Notes: generated by a model from the sequence alone, not told the origin. DNA of 64,000 nucleotides from Lachnospiraceae bacterium MD335 (GCA_000403335.2 KE159617.1:547757-611756), one strand, 5' to 3'. Positions 1-7,611 are shown, counted from the stretch's first letter. Program-made: numbers and translations.

Positions 1-248
1 GATACATTATTTGTCCTATCCTAAGAGATGATACCTTATGTTTTATCTAGTGTCCATCAGGAGCCGTCAGACATGATTATTATGGATAACATCTGATGAA
101 GGAAGAACCCCTTCTTCTGTTATCTGATTTATAGAAAGAAACATATTAACCAAGTAGTCTTGATTGACTACACCATTATTATACTAGGAGTGGTAACGGT
201 ATTATTTTTAACTGTTTCTATCACAATGATAATTTACCAAGTGCCTCT
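1..248. other. Region upstream of primase, with a coding remnant
   Basis: No intact gene starts here. From about position 168 the frame of the downstream primase is already open, and it encodes a C-F-Y-H-N-D-N-L-P-S type zinc-finger motif at about 213-245, as expected near the N-terminus of P4-type primases. A TGA at 165-167 closes that frame, and no ATG, GTG or TTG lies between it and 249. Positions 1-165 show nothing recognisable, so this is probably the junction where the primase lost its original 5' end. Confidence 0.5.
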
Positions 249-2429
249 ATGAAAATTGGAAGAAATGGGATGCCTATGTGTTATTGCTCTGTGTGTGGAA
301 GTATTTATCATCAACTAAAGAAAGATGCTGAATTGTGGCAGGATAAATCCGATAGCGGAGGGTTTACACCATTTGAAAAGTTTCTTTACTACAATACAGA
401 AGATGAATATAAAATGTACGATTTTGTGACAGAAAAATATTTATGTTCACATTTTCGCATGAAAGACAAAGAAAAACAGGGTTTTCCAAGAGGTATAAGA
501 GACGGCGAACACGTTACAAAGGGAACAGATGGAGTTGATACAACTTATGCGGTTTTCTGTAACGGACATTTAAAGGAAGTGAAGAACGCCATTGAGAAGA
601 AAAGTCTTGTTTGCTATACAGAGGGAGAAAAAGATACTAAATGCTTATGGAATAATGATTGTATCAGTTTCACTTGTGGAGGTACAAATACTTTTAAAAA
701 AGAGTTATTGCCATATTTAAAGGGTGGTAGATTTGCAGTATTTGGCGATAACGACAGAGCTGGAATTGCAGATGCGGAGCGTATTACAGCATTACTTAAT
801 ACGGTAGGAACTGCAACCATGATTATACCGCCAGAAGTGCCAGAAAAGGGCGATATTAGTGATTATATGAAGAAACACACAAAGGAAGATTTACAAACCC
901 TGATTAAAGATGCACTCAATAAGAGTACCGTTAAAGAAGCCGTAAGGGAGTGTACGGCGGTTCATAGTACCCCTATAGAGCCGCAGAAACGGCAGGACAG
1001 CCACTTAGAGCAGGTATTAAAGGATTTACACGCAGAGCGGTATGAAACAAGCGATAAAGGCTTCGGACGGCTATTTGCAGATGTTTTTAAGGACAAACAC
1101 AGATACAACCCATCACGAAAAGATTTTATGAGGTATGACGGTAAACGGTGGATTGATGATATTGAGGGCTTGAGTGCGAGAGCGTCAGCAAAAGTTTTAT
1201 CAGATGCACTTGTCCGATATGCAGTAAATGTTGATACAGAGGGTAAATACCTCAAAGCAGTAGCGACATTGTGTAATATCAGAAACCGAAACAATATGCT
1301 ACAGGATAGTAAGGACATATACTTCTTTTGCAATGAGCAGTTGGATGTGAATGATTATCTTTTGAATTTGCAGAACGGCACACTGGATTTGTCCGGGGAT
1401 AAGCCGGTATTTTTGAGCCACAGTCCCGATATGCTTCTTTCAAAGATATGCAATGCTGAATATGATCCTGCTGCCGATTGCAAAGAATGGAAGAAATTTC
1501 TATTGGAAATCATGCGGGACGATAAAGAAAAAATATTGTATCTCCAAAAGATAGCAGGGCTTTCATTGACAGGGAACACAGAACAGGAAACTTGTTTTAT
1601 CCTTTATGGAAGTACCACACGAAATGGAAAGTCTACGTTTTGCGAAACGCTGTTACATCTGTTGGGCGATTATTCGGTAACAATGAAGCCGGAGAGTTTG
1701 GCAGTAAGACAAAATCTTGACAGCCGGACGGCAAGCGGAGATATAGCACGATTGGCAGGGTGCAGGTTCTGTAATGCGTCAGAGCCGCCAAAGCGAATGT
1801 TATTTGATACAGCTTTATTAAAATCACTGTTAGGCAGAGACAGCATTACAGCAAGGCATTTATACCAGAGAGAAACAACGTTCATTCCCAAATTTAAACT
1901 TGTGATAAATACGAATTTTTTACCAACGATTACAGATGATACAGTTTTCAGTTCTGGCAGAATCAATGTTATCAGTTTTGACCGACATTTTGAGCCACAG
2001 GAGCAGGACAAAGACCTAAAGAACCGATTGAGGGATAAACAGGAACTATCCGGCATCTTAAATTGGTGCATTGAGGGATTGCAGTTATACCGCAAAGAGG
2101 GATTGAAGCCCCCGGCAGCAGTGCAGACCGCTACAGACACTTACAGAACGGACAGCGACAAGGTAGGCAATTTCATCAATGAATGTCTAGCTAAAACTGG
2201 CAGGAATAGCAAGGCAAAAGATGTTTATGAAGCCTATACGAAATGGTGTGATGATAACGGTTATGGTTGCGAAAATAAAGGTAATTTCTTTGCGGAACTA
2301 AAGACAAAAGGATTGTTCATGAACAGTGGAACGGTGGATGGCAAGACGGTAAGAAATATCGTAAAGGGCTATACAGTGGAAACAGATTTTGTTGAGTACG
2401 AGGGGCAAGAGCCACTACCTTTTGACTGA
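249..2429 (+). CDS. P4-type phage/plasmid primase-helicase, N-terminally damaged
   Basis: Primase-helicase of the kind that starts replication of phage-like or integrative elements. A Toprim-like region lies at about residues 119-205 (YTEGEKD near 124-130, GDND at 166-169, KGDISDY near 202), which would catalyse primer synthesis. The C-terminal half is a D5/SF3 helicase with a Walker A motif GSTTRNGKS near residue 454 and the typical SF3 stretch KFKLVINTNFLP about 80 residues later. The zinc-finger motif expected before Toprim is encoded in frame upstream of the ATG at 249 but has no usable start. The protein therefore either starts internally without its zinc finger or is a decaying copy. 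The following small phage-type genes agree with an integrated-element replication module. Function is inferred from motifs. Confidence 0.8.
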   Translation: MKIGRNGMPMCYCSVCGSIYHQLKKDAELWQDKSDSGGFTPFEKFLYYNTEDEYKMYDFVTEKYLCSHFRMKDKEKQGFPRGIRDGEHVTKGTDGVDTTYAVFCNGHLKEVKNAIEKKSLVCYTEGEKDTKCLWNNDCISFTCGGTNTFKKELLPYLKGGRFAVFGDNDRAGIADAERITALLNTVGTATMIIPPEVPEKGDISDYMKKHTKEDLQTLIKDALNKSTVKEAVRECTAVHSTPIEPQKRQDSHLEQVLKDLHAERYETSDKGFGRLFADVFKDKHRYNPSRKDFMRYDGKRWIDDIEGLSARASAKVLSDALVRYAVNVDTEGKYLKAVATLCNIRNRNNMLQDSKDIYFFCNEQLDVNDYLLNLQNGTLDLSGDKPVFLSHSPDMLLSKICNAEYDPAADCKEWKKFLLEIMRDDKEKILYLQKIAGLSLTGNTEQETCFILYGSTTRNGKSTFCETLLHLLGDYSVTMKPESLAVRQNLDSRTASGDIARLAGCRFCNASEPPKRMLFDTALLKSLLGRDSITARHLYQRETTFIPKFKLVINTNFLPTITDDTVFSSGRINVISFDRHFEPQEQDKDLKNRLRDKQELSGILNWCIEGLQLYRKEGLKPPAAVQTATDTYRTDSDKVGNFINECLAKTGRNSKAKDVYEAYTKWCDDNGYGCENKGNFFAELKTKGLFMNSGTVDGKTVRNIVKGYTVETDFVEYEGQEPLPFD

Positions 2430-2646
2430 CAAAAACGGGAATGTGTAAATATGTGCAAAGCGAATGTAAACCCCCTATAAGGGCTTAATTTCAGCACATT
2501 ACGTCTTATATGCACATTTTTACACAATCCTATTAAAACCTAGTAAAATCAAAGGTTTCAAGCACTTTAGCGAATTGAAGTGTGCAAAATGAATGTAAGC
2601 AATCTTACGGTTTTTGTAACGGAATTTCAGAGAGTGAGGTATCAAT

Positions 2647-2925
2647 ATGACTAACAAAGACATTGACATGATACAGGAAAATATTAGGAGAGATTCATTT
2701 AAAAAAGAGTATTGGGGGCTTTATCAAGAAGTTTGGAATTTCCACAAGAAATATTCAAAGGTACAGACAGATGATGCGTACTGGGAAGCGGTAGTTGATG
2801 AAAGCGGACAGATAGCAAAGAAGTATGATAATCACAAATTTGCGATTGCGTTATTATTGGCGGTCATTGATGAACTGGAACGGATTTATAAGGAGATGAT
2901 GAAAAATGCAGACACAGCAGTATAA
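2647..2925 (+). CDS. Small hypothetical protein of the element
   Basis: A 92-residue acidic, helix-rich protein with no domain I recognise. A GAGTGAGGT ribosome-binding-like stretch sits upstream of ATG 2647. Its last 20 bases overlap the start of the HNH nuclease gene, so the two are probably translationally coupled. The position between a primase and phage-type genes suggests an accessory protein of the mobile element. No function can be assigned from sequence. Confidence 0.6.
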   Translation: MTNKDIDMIQENIRRDSFKKEYWGLYQEVWNFHKKYSKVQTDDAYWEAVVDESGQIAKKYDNHKFAIALLLAVIDELERIYKEMMKNADTAV

Positions 2926-3151
2926 GGATTATATGCGTAGTGATGAATGGGAAGCCAAGAAACAGGAGCGAATAGCCATAGATGGCGGTTGTGTGATGTG
3001 CGGCAGACCGATAAGCAGGATTAGGAGCGTACAGGTGCATCATATCACTTATGCTAGATTAGGCAATGAGAATGTGCTGACAGACCTTTGTACTCTTTGC
3101 GGTTCATGCCATAAGAAAATACACGCTTACTATAATCGCAGGAGGGCGTGA
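2906..3151 (+). CDS. HNH endonuclease
   Basis: A compact 81-residue HNH nuclease. Zinc ligands C29-x2-C32 and C65-x2-C68 flank the catalytic HH pair (H45/H46), and the motif closes with CHKKIH near residue 68-73. Such stand-alone HNH proteins lie next to terminase genes in many phages, where they assist packaging or cut DNA. Here the next gene downstream resembles a terminase small subunit. The gene overlaps the preceding one by 20 bases. All metal-binding and catalytic positions look intact, so activity is plausible; the role within this element is inference. Confidence 0.85.
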   Translation: MQTQQYKDYMRSDEWEAKKQERIAIDGGCVMCGRPISRIRSVQVHHITYARLGNENVLTDLCTLCGSCHKKIHAYYNRRRA

Positions 3152-3231
3152 AAGACCAAGTACAACGCACAATCTTAACATCATAAAAAGAAAAATAATT
3201 AGCTGAAAATCAGCGGAAAAGAGGTAAAAAT

Positions 3232-3777
3232 ATGGGAAGAAACAGTTATCCACAAGGACAGATTGACGATATGGAACCGTCAACGGTGCAGGAACTTGTC
3301 ACATCATTGAAGCAATTACACGACAGAGGAAAGCCGGAAACGGACGAGGAAATCAAACAGAGGATTGACGAGTATTTTTCATTCTGCCAGCAATCAAGTA
3401 TTCGTCCTGGCATTGAATCTCTCTGTATGGCATTGCATATCAGCAGGACAACACTTTTTAACTGGAATAACGGAACAGGATGCAGTGAGATGTGTCAAGA
3501 GTTGATACAATCGGCAAAAGCGTTTATAGGAGCATTTATTGAGCAAGCCATGTTAGGCGGCAAAATAAGCCCTCCGAGCGGCATTTTCTTAATGAAAAAT
3601 TGGTTGTCTTATAAAGATGCTATCAGTATTGAAGAAAGCATACCAAACAAAGAGACAAAGCGTATTCTGACTGCTGCCGAACTGCCAAAACTGGGAGAAC
3701 CTGCAACTCTACAGAGCGAGGATTTACCAAAATTGGGAATGAAACTGGATTATGGGGAGGAAGAGGATGAGTTTTAA
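3232..3777 (+). CDS. Terminase-small-subunit-like DNA-binding protein
   Basis: A 181-residue protein with a helix-turn-helix-like centre (LCMALHISRTTLFNWNNG, about residues 64-81) and the segment IFLMKNWLSYKDA near 117-129. That segment resembles phage small terminase / gp3-like packaging proteins, in which a conserved FxLKN-x-xGYxD motif follows the HTH. No large terminase or capsid genes are in view, so it may be a repurposed regulator or a remnant. The acidic C-terminal tail (GEEEDEF) overlaps the next gene. The family call is moderately secure and the function is open. Confidence 0.6.
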   Translation: MGRNSYPQGQIDDMEPSTVQELVTSLKQLHDRGKPETDEEIKQRIDEYFSFCQQSSIRPGIESLCMALHISRTTLFNWNNGTGCSEMCQELIQSAKAFIGAFIEQAMLGGKISPPSGIFLMKNWLSYKDAISIEESIPNKETKRILTAAELPKLGEPATLQSEDLPKLGMKLDYGEEEDEF

Positions 3778-4045
3778 AGCATATGTTGAAGAAATCCTAC
3801 AAAATGAGGTTTTAAGCGTGGTTAGGCAGCAAGGATATGTTCTTGAAACTGAAATCTGCACTATGATATGTGAGAAATACAATATTTCCTTATACATAGT
3901 GCGTGCAACGCTTAGAAGAATTTATCCCGAAATGTCATTATTGAAAAGGCGTATGTCAGACGATTTGAAGCGGTTTTACGGATTGGAAGTGAAAGGCTAT
4001 CCGATTGCATATCGGTTCTTTCTGAACTTTGGGTATGATAGGTAA
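3767..4045 (+). CDS. Small hypothetical protein, 3' end replaced by an IS
   Basis: A 92-residue protein starting at ATG 3767, just after a GGGGAGGAAGAGG ribosome binding site and overlapping the preceding gene by 11 bases. I recognise no domain; the N-terminal half looks like a small winged-helix fold. The ISL3 element begins at 4014, so the last ten codons (from the Arg codon starting at 4013) come mostly from the IS terminal repeat. Joining the flanks at 4013/6018 would instead give a tail of R-G-K-W-R and a stop at 6031-6033, nine bases before the next gene. The gene is thus only slightly altered and may still work. Confidence 0.55.
   Translation: MSFKAYVEEILQNEVLSVVRQQGYVLETEICTMICEKYNISLYIVRATLRRIYPEMSLLKRRMSDDLKRFYGLEVKGYPIAYRFFLNFGYDR
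4014..4036 (+). repeat. Left terminal inverted repeat of the ISL3 element
   Basis: A 23-bp repeat starting GGTTCTTTCTG, matching the reverse complement of 5995-6017 exactly. Including the adjacent C4013/G6018 pair makes it 24 bp. The GG(C/T)TCTTT start is typical of ISL3-family ends. Confidence 0.9.
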
Positions 4046-4084
4046 TAAAAGAACAGGTCAAAGATCTGTTTTTTTATTACCTAT
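4038..4084 (+). terminator. Subterminal hairpin at the left IS end
   Basis: The 19-nt arms 4038-4056 and 4066-4084 pair at 18 of 19 positions, with a 9-nt loop and an internal T-run. It directly follows the left terminal repeat and precedes the transposase start. It is likely to terminate or insulate transcription entering from the interrupted operon. Confidence 0.7.
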
Positions 4085-4150
4085 ATTATTCTTATTTTTG
4101 GGTACAAATGATACAATAGTATCACCAAATACTGTAAGGAGAACCGCCAT

Positions 4151-5128
4151 ATGAAATATAAAGAAATTACAGACTATTCTTTTTTTCTAGACAAGGATCA
4201 TTATGTTTATGATTATTCAGAAACGGATTCTTTAGATATATTTATAAAATCAAGAAAACATAGCTGTGCCTGTCCGCAATGCGGGGAAGAAAGCCGGCAT
4301 CTTCACGCAACCTATATGCGGAAGATCCAGGATATTCCGATCCGCTGCAAACCCACCTGCCTTCATATCAATGTTTATAAATATGAGTGTGATAATCCTG
4401 AATGCGGGACAAAAGTGTTTACAGAGCCGCTTTCTTTTGCGCGAACATCACAGGTAAGAACGGACGCCCTCAATACCCTGATACTTGGAATGGCCATGTT
4501 CATGAGTAACGAAGGCGCAAGCAGCGTGTTAAAGCTCCTGGGCGTTACTGTAAGTAATGATACCATACAGCGCCTGTACAACAGGATAAAGTTTGAAGAT
4601 GATCCGGATGTTGAGGCAGTTGGCATCGATGATGTTGCAACCAGAAAAGGACAGACCTATGCAACTGCAGTTTATGATCTGAAAGACCACCACATGATTG
4701 CGCTTTTGGATGGAAGGGATGGCACGACATTAAAGGAATGGCTCAAAGAGCACAAAAAGATCAAAGTGGTTGCAAGAGACCGCGCCAGTTCATACGCGAA
4801 GGCGGTCAGCGAAGTCCTGCCGGAATGCGTGCAGGTTGCCGACCGTTTTCATCTGCTGCAGAATCTGATGGAACACCTGAAGAATATTTTTAAAAATGAG
4901 CTGCCACCGGAAATCTTTATCAGGGGCGGACAGGTGCTTGATACCCCTCCAAAGAAAATTTCAAGGGAAAAGAAAGCGGATGAATCTGTCATACAGCAGT
5001 TAAACTATGACAATACGCCGCCAACAGATGCATATGGAAATCCGGTTGATTACGACGATTCGGCAAATAACTACAACAGTGCCGAGAAAAAACGGCAGGC
5101 AGAAAACAGGAAAAAAAACAAAAGATGA
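4151..5128 (+). CDS. ISL3-family transposase, N-terminal frame
   Basis: Encodes the first 325 residues of the transposase: a zinc-finger region (CPQCGEE near residue 38 and a second C-x4-C pair), a helical DNA-binding segment, and the first two acidic catalytic residues (GIDD near 159 and ARDR near 212). It lacks the final catalytic Glu, which lies in the next frame (5125-5940). The reading frame ends at TGA 5126-5128, immediately after an A-AAA-AAC heptamer (5113-5119) in the correct phase for -1 slippage. A fused product of about 590 residues would have the usual ISL3 organisation. ISL3 transposases are normally one continuous frame. Confidence 0.85.
   Translation: MKYKEITDYSFFLDKDHYVYDYSETDSLDIFIKSRKHSCACPQCGEESRHLHATYMRKIQDIPIRCKPTCLHINVYKYECDNPECGTKVFTEPLSFARTSQVRTDALNTLILGMAMFMSNEGASSVLKLLGVTVSNDTIQRLYNRIKFEDDPDVEAVGIDDVATRKGQTYATAVYDLKDHHMIALLDGRDGTTLKEWLKEHKKIKVVARDRASSYAKAVSEVLPECVQVADRFHLLQNLMEHLKNIFKNELPPEIFIRGGQVLDTPPKKISREKKADESVIQQLNYDNTPPTDAYGNPVDYDDSANNYNSAEKKRQAENRKKNKR
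5113..5119 (+). promoter_or_regulatory. Slippery heptamer A-AAA-AAC for -1 frameshifting
   Basis: The heptamer is phased X-XXY-YYZ relative to the upstream transposase frame (codons AAA 5114-5116 and AAC 5117-5119). A -1 shift continues at CAA 5119-5121 and AAG, then the ATG of the second frame. An ATGA overlap at 5125-5128 offers re-initiation as an alternative. No clear downstream stem-loop was found. Confidence 0.6.
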
Positions 5129-5940
5129 TACAGGAAGTACAAAGCCAGTGGAATGAAATGCCGGAAAAAGACATTGCACTCATCTGCAGCAAATATAAAA
5201 TAAGCAGACCGACTGCCCGAAGGTATATCCAAATGCCGGCAGAAGAAATACAGGGAATGGACAGGCCGCGCAAATCAAAACATTCAGCCGGGCGGAGGGG
5301 GAATGCCTATGTAAATATCATTTATAAGATGATGCGTGACGGGCATGCTGACGATACCATCTATTTTTATCTGAGGCATACAGGCATCAAAGATCCCTCA
5401 ACCACCATATGGTTTTATCTGTCATGTATAAGTCAGAATAATTTTCCGGGCAGAAAAAAGATACATTCCATGAAAATGCTGGAGGACTGTTATCCGGACG
5501 ATGTTACTGTAATAAAAAGGGATGAGATATTAAAGTACATACTCACAAAAAATCCTAAGTCAAAAAGAAATAAAACCGTAGAAGAACATATAAACTTGAT
5601 AAAGGAGCATTATCCCGCAGTCAGATGGACAGAGGATGTATTCCAAACATTTCATTCTGCACTGATGGAAAAAGAACCATCTAAAATAGATGACTTTTTA
5701 GAAAAATATACAGATTCCTCTCTCAAAGGGTTTTGCGAATGTATAAAAAAAGATATCGCCCCGGTCAAGAACGCGATATCTTTAGAAGTAAGTTCAGGAT
5801 TTGTTGAAGGAAACAACAACAAATTCAAACTCATCAAACGTATTGTATATGGCAGAGCGAAATTAGTCAACCTTTCAAAAAAATGTTTTCTTGCTTTTAT
5901 GCCCAAGATGAAAGGATTTGAATTATCTAAACTGATATAG
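5125..5940 (+). CDS. ISL3-family transposase, C-terminal frame
   Basis: Encodes a 271-residue segment with an N-terminal helix-turn-helix-like part (ISRPTARRYIQ near residue 28) and the catalytic-core end SSGFVEGNNNKFKLIKRIVYG, whose Glu near residue 228 completes the DDE triad begun in the preceding frame. It lies in the -1 frame relative to 4151-5128 and overlaps it by four bases (ATGA). It has no good ribosome binding site of its own, so its product is expected mainly as part of a frameshift fusion or by coupled re-initiation. The frame is open to its stop, with no sign of decay. Confidence 0.85.
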   Translation: MIQEVQSQWNEMPEKDIALICSKYKISRPTARRYIQMPAEEIQGMDRPRKSKHSAGRRGNAYVNIIYKMMRDGHADDTIYFYLRHTGIKDPSTTIWFYLSCISQNNFPGRKKIHSMKMLEDCYPDDVTVIKRDEILKYILTKNPKSKRNKTVEEHINLIKEHYPAVRWTEDVFQTFHSALMEKEPSKIDDFLEKYTDSSLKGFCECIKKDIAPVKNAISLEVSSGFVEGNNNKFKLIKRIVYGRAKLVNLSKKCFLAFMPKMKGFELSKLI

Positions 5941-5941
5941 G

Positions 5942-5990
5942 CAAAAATTTAGGCTGAAATCAGATGTGATTTCAACCTATAATTTTTGTT
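5942..5990. terminator. Hairpin at the right IS end
   Basis: Arms 5951-5962 and 5967-5978 (AGGCTGAAATCA against TGATTTCAACCT) with a GATG loop, flanked by A-rich and T-rich stretches that extend the stem. It follows the transposase stop and reads as a bidirectional terminator. Confidence 0.7.
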
Positions 5991-5994
5991 GCCT

Positions 5995-6017
5995 ATACCC
6001 AAAGTTCAGAAAGAACC
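5995..6017 (-). repeat. Right terminal inverted repeat of the ISL3 element
   Basis: Ends with CAGAAAGAACC and is the exact inverse of the left repeat at 4014-4036. The next gene's ribosome binding site starts only about 10 bases beyond it. Confidence 0.9.
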
Positions 6018-6041
6018 GCGGAAAATGGAGGTAGTCACATT

Positions 6042-6392
6042 ATGGATAAGGACACACTTATAAATAATCTGCTTGCGAATTATGGCAAATATGGCGTTAC
6101 CAGAGCAGAATTAGAACCGATTATAGATGATGGCATACAGAACTATGATTTGTCCTTAGAAGCTATCTACAGCGGTTTGAGAATGAGCCTTGCATCTGCA
6201 TTTAATGAACATGAGTATTTCTCTTTAGATGATATGATGGCGATAACCGGGGAGAGCCGGGAAGAACTTTTACAGAGGATAGAACAATGTCGGCAAGAAT
6301 TGATAGAAGCCGGAGAAAACCCGGACGAGTATTTCAAGCCCATAGAGCCGCAGGGGGCAGCAGTCTATTACTTCCCTAACGGTTTGCATTAA
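6042..6392 (+). CDS. Small hypothetical protein of the element
   Basis: A 116-residue acidic protein starting at ATG 6042 behind a GGAGG site that lies just beyond the IS right end. The central segment (SLDDMMAITGESREELLQRIEQCRQELIEAG, residues about 67-96, shown here in part) looks like a helix-turn-helix followed by a coiled helix. That would suit a small regulator, but I do not recognise a family. It was probably the next gene of the operon now interrupted by the ISL3 element. Confidence 0.6.
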   Translation: MDKDTLINNLLANYGKYGVTRAELEPIIDDGIQNYDLSLEAIYSGLRMSLASAFNEHEYFSLDDMMAITGESREELLQRIEQCRQELIEAGENPDEYFKPIEPQGAAVYYFPNGLH

Positions 6393-6404
6393 CGGAATTT
6401 ATTC

Positions 6405-6433
6405 TTGAATTTATCTGGGGATTATGATATATT
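6405..6433 (+). promoter_or_regulatory. Promoter for a predicted antisense RNA
   Basis: TTGAAT at 6405-6410, a 17-bp spacer, then TATATT at 6428-6433. No coding frame follows; the predicted transcript runs into the hairpin at 6490-6529. Confidence 0.5.
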
Positions 6434-6439
6434 ATAGAT

Positions 6440-6540
6440 ACAAAAGAGGAAACAACCGCCCACAAAGTGGTTGACCTCCAGATGACTATATAAGCCTACC
6501 TGTACCGCCAAGTAACAAGGTAGGCTTATTTATTTTCGCT
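6440..6540 (+). ncRNA. Predicted antisense RNA antitoxin (type I)
   Basis: A short transcript of about 100 nt is expected from the promoter at 6405-6433 to the T-rich flank of the hairpin at 6490-6529. It converges on, and shares its terminator with, the small membrane peptide gene on the other strand, so the 3' ends of the two RNAs would be complementary. It also contains GTGGTTGACCTCC, resembling the GTGGTAACCTCC in the toxin leader. This layout matches type I toxin-antitoxin loci of Firmicutes (txpA/RatA, Fst). Transcription is inferred. Confidence 0.5.
6490..6529. terminator. Bidirectional terminator shared by toxin mRNA and antisense RNA
   Basis: Eleven-bp arms around TAAGCCTACC (6491-6500) and GGTAGGCTTA (6519-6528), with an 18-nt loop. 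The flank is T-rich towards the + strand and moderately T/A-rich on the other. Confidence 0.75.
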
Positions 6541-6646
6541 TGTTCCTCTTATCGAGAAAGGCAAGCAACGCTATAACAAAACTACCAAAGGCAATCAGCA
6601 GAGCCAATATACCTATGAAAATCGAAATGATTTCAAAAGCTGTCAT
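6530..6646 (-). CDS. Putative holin-like membrane toxin, 38 residues
   Basis: The peptide begins MTAFEIISIFIG, continues as one hydrophobic helix (about residues 5-30) and ends in a basic tail (DKRNKRK). That is the plan of the small 'putative holin-like toxin' family found in Firmicute type I toxin-antitoxin loci. A strong GGGGAGG ribosome binding site lies 8-12 bases before the ATG. A promoter with TTGTCA and TAGAAT spaced by 17 bp lies about 90 bases upstream. The stop codon lies beside the shared terminator. Such peptides insert in the membrane and halt growth when over-produced; the antisense RNA on the + strand would silence it. Family assignment is from sequence pattern only. Confidence 0.65.
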   Translation of the reverse strand: MTAFEIISIFIGILALLIAFGSFVIALLAFLDKRNKRK

Positions 6647-6736
6647 TTGCGCCACCTCCCCTCTTATGTACTCCGGCGTACCGGGCATGAAGTTTTGGGA
6701 GGTTACCACCTTGCAACACGATTGTTCCTCTTCGAT

Positions 6737-6765
6737 ATTCTATCATATTCTTTCTTTTGTGACAA
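6737..6765 (-). promoter_or_regulatory. Promoter of the putative toxin gene
   Basis: On the minus strand, TTGTCA (6765-6760), a 17-bp spacer and TAGAAT (6742-6737). This leaves a leader of about 85 nt before the toxin start, with a near-palindromic AGGTGGTAACCT that can fold. Confidence 0.55.
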
Positions 6766-6861
6766 TTCCCCTATTAAATTTTGTCAAGTGTTCTTTGGTG
6801 ATGTGTAAACCGTCAAAATATCTTTTCTTGTTATTGTTGTTATAAAAAGTGTCAAATTATA

Positions 6862-6890
6862 TTGACAAATGGATTAAATGACAGTACAAT
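6862..6890 (+). promoter_or_regulatory. Promoter of the small serine recombinase
   Basis: A consensus TTGACA (6862-6867), exactly 17 bp, then TACAAT (6885-6890), about 50 bases before the ATG at 6943. Confidence 0.65.
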
Positions 6891-6942
6891 AAAACTATTA
6901 AAATATCTATAGTTTATTTGATGAAAGAAAGGCGGTATTATT

Positions 6943-7611
6943 ATGTGTAATGTATATAGCTATATGAGAATAAGCACATCAGAGGAAAGAGACTTACAGA
7001 AGTTTACCCGTCAGGAAAGTGCATTACAAAGATATGCAAAAGAAAATGATATTGAATATCTGTTAGAGTTTAGGGAAGATAAAAGCGGAAAGAATTTTAC
7101 AGAGCGTAAGCAATGGCAAAAATTAGAGAGCATAGTACAGTCAGGAGATATGATTGTCTTTAAGGATATATGCCGATTTACAAGAGAAGCAGAAGTTGGG
7201 TATATGAAGTATATGGAACTGTTGAATAAAGGCGTTGAATTGATTTTTATTGATAATCAGACAGTAAGCACTCCGTATATCAAGCAGTTATTGAATGTGG
7301 CAAAAGCACAAAATCTAGTAGCGAGGACGAGCCTTGAAAGCACTGTAAAGCTATTGCTGATTGTGGAGTTGGACAGAGCAGAGCAGGAAAGAAAAATAAC
7401 AGTTCAAAGAATTAAGGACGGAATAGAAGCCAGCAGCAAACGTAGTGGCAGAGCAACAGGGAAACTTGATAAAATGTCAGACGAGTTGAAAGAGGATATA
7501 CAGCTATTCATTAAAGATAGAAGTATAAAGCAAATAGATTTGATGCAGAAACATAATATAAGCAGAAATACGTTAAAGAAATATATTGAAATAGTTAAGA
7601 ATGGGAAATAA
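6943..7611 (+). CDS. Small serine recombinase (resolvase/invertase type)
   Basis: A 222-residue serine recombinase of Tn3-resolvase size. The N-terminal catalytic domain carries the nucleophile Ser11 in YMRISTS, the FKDICRFTRE segment near 66-75 in place of the usual DRLxR motif, and the long helix that leads to DNA. A C-terminal helix-turn-helix (KQIDLMQKHNISRNTLKKY) binds the recombination site. A consensus promoter precedes it, and the ribosome binding site is AAAGGCGG. It may resolve multimers or invert DNA in the element; a larger recombinase follows at 9053-10684. The site it acts on was not identified. Confidence 0.85.
   Translation: MCNVYSYMRISTSEERDLQKFTRQESALQRYAKENDIEYLLEFREDKSGKNFTERKQWQKLESIVQSGDMIVFKDICRFTREAEVGYMKYMELLNKGVELIFIDNQTVSTPYIKQLLNVAKAQNLVARTSLESTVKLLLIVELDRAEQERKITVQRIKDGIEASSKRSGRATGKLDKMSDELKEDIQLFIKDRSIKQIDLMQKHNISRNTLKKYIEIVKNGK

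Larger units (their letters stand above)
4014..6017 (+). mobile_element. ISL3-family insertion sequence, complete
   Basis: A 2,004-bp element delimited by 23-bp terminal inverted repeats: 4014-4036 begins GGTTCTTTCTGAACTTTGGG, and the reverse complement of 5995-6017 is identical. It encodes a DDE transposase in two overlapping frames. Hairpins lie just inside both ends. Flanks TGCATATC on the left and GCGGAAAA on the right show no 8-bp target duplication, although ISL3 elements usually create one. That points to a rearrangement after insertion or an atypical event. The element sits inside the 3' end of a small gene. Confidence 0.88.
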
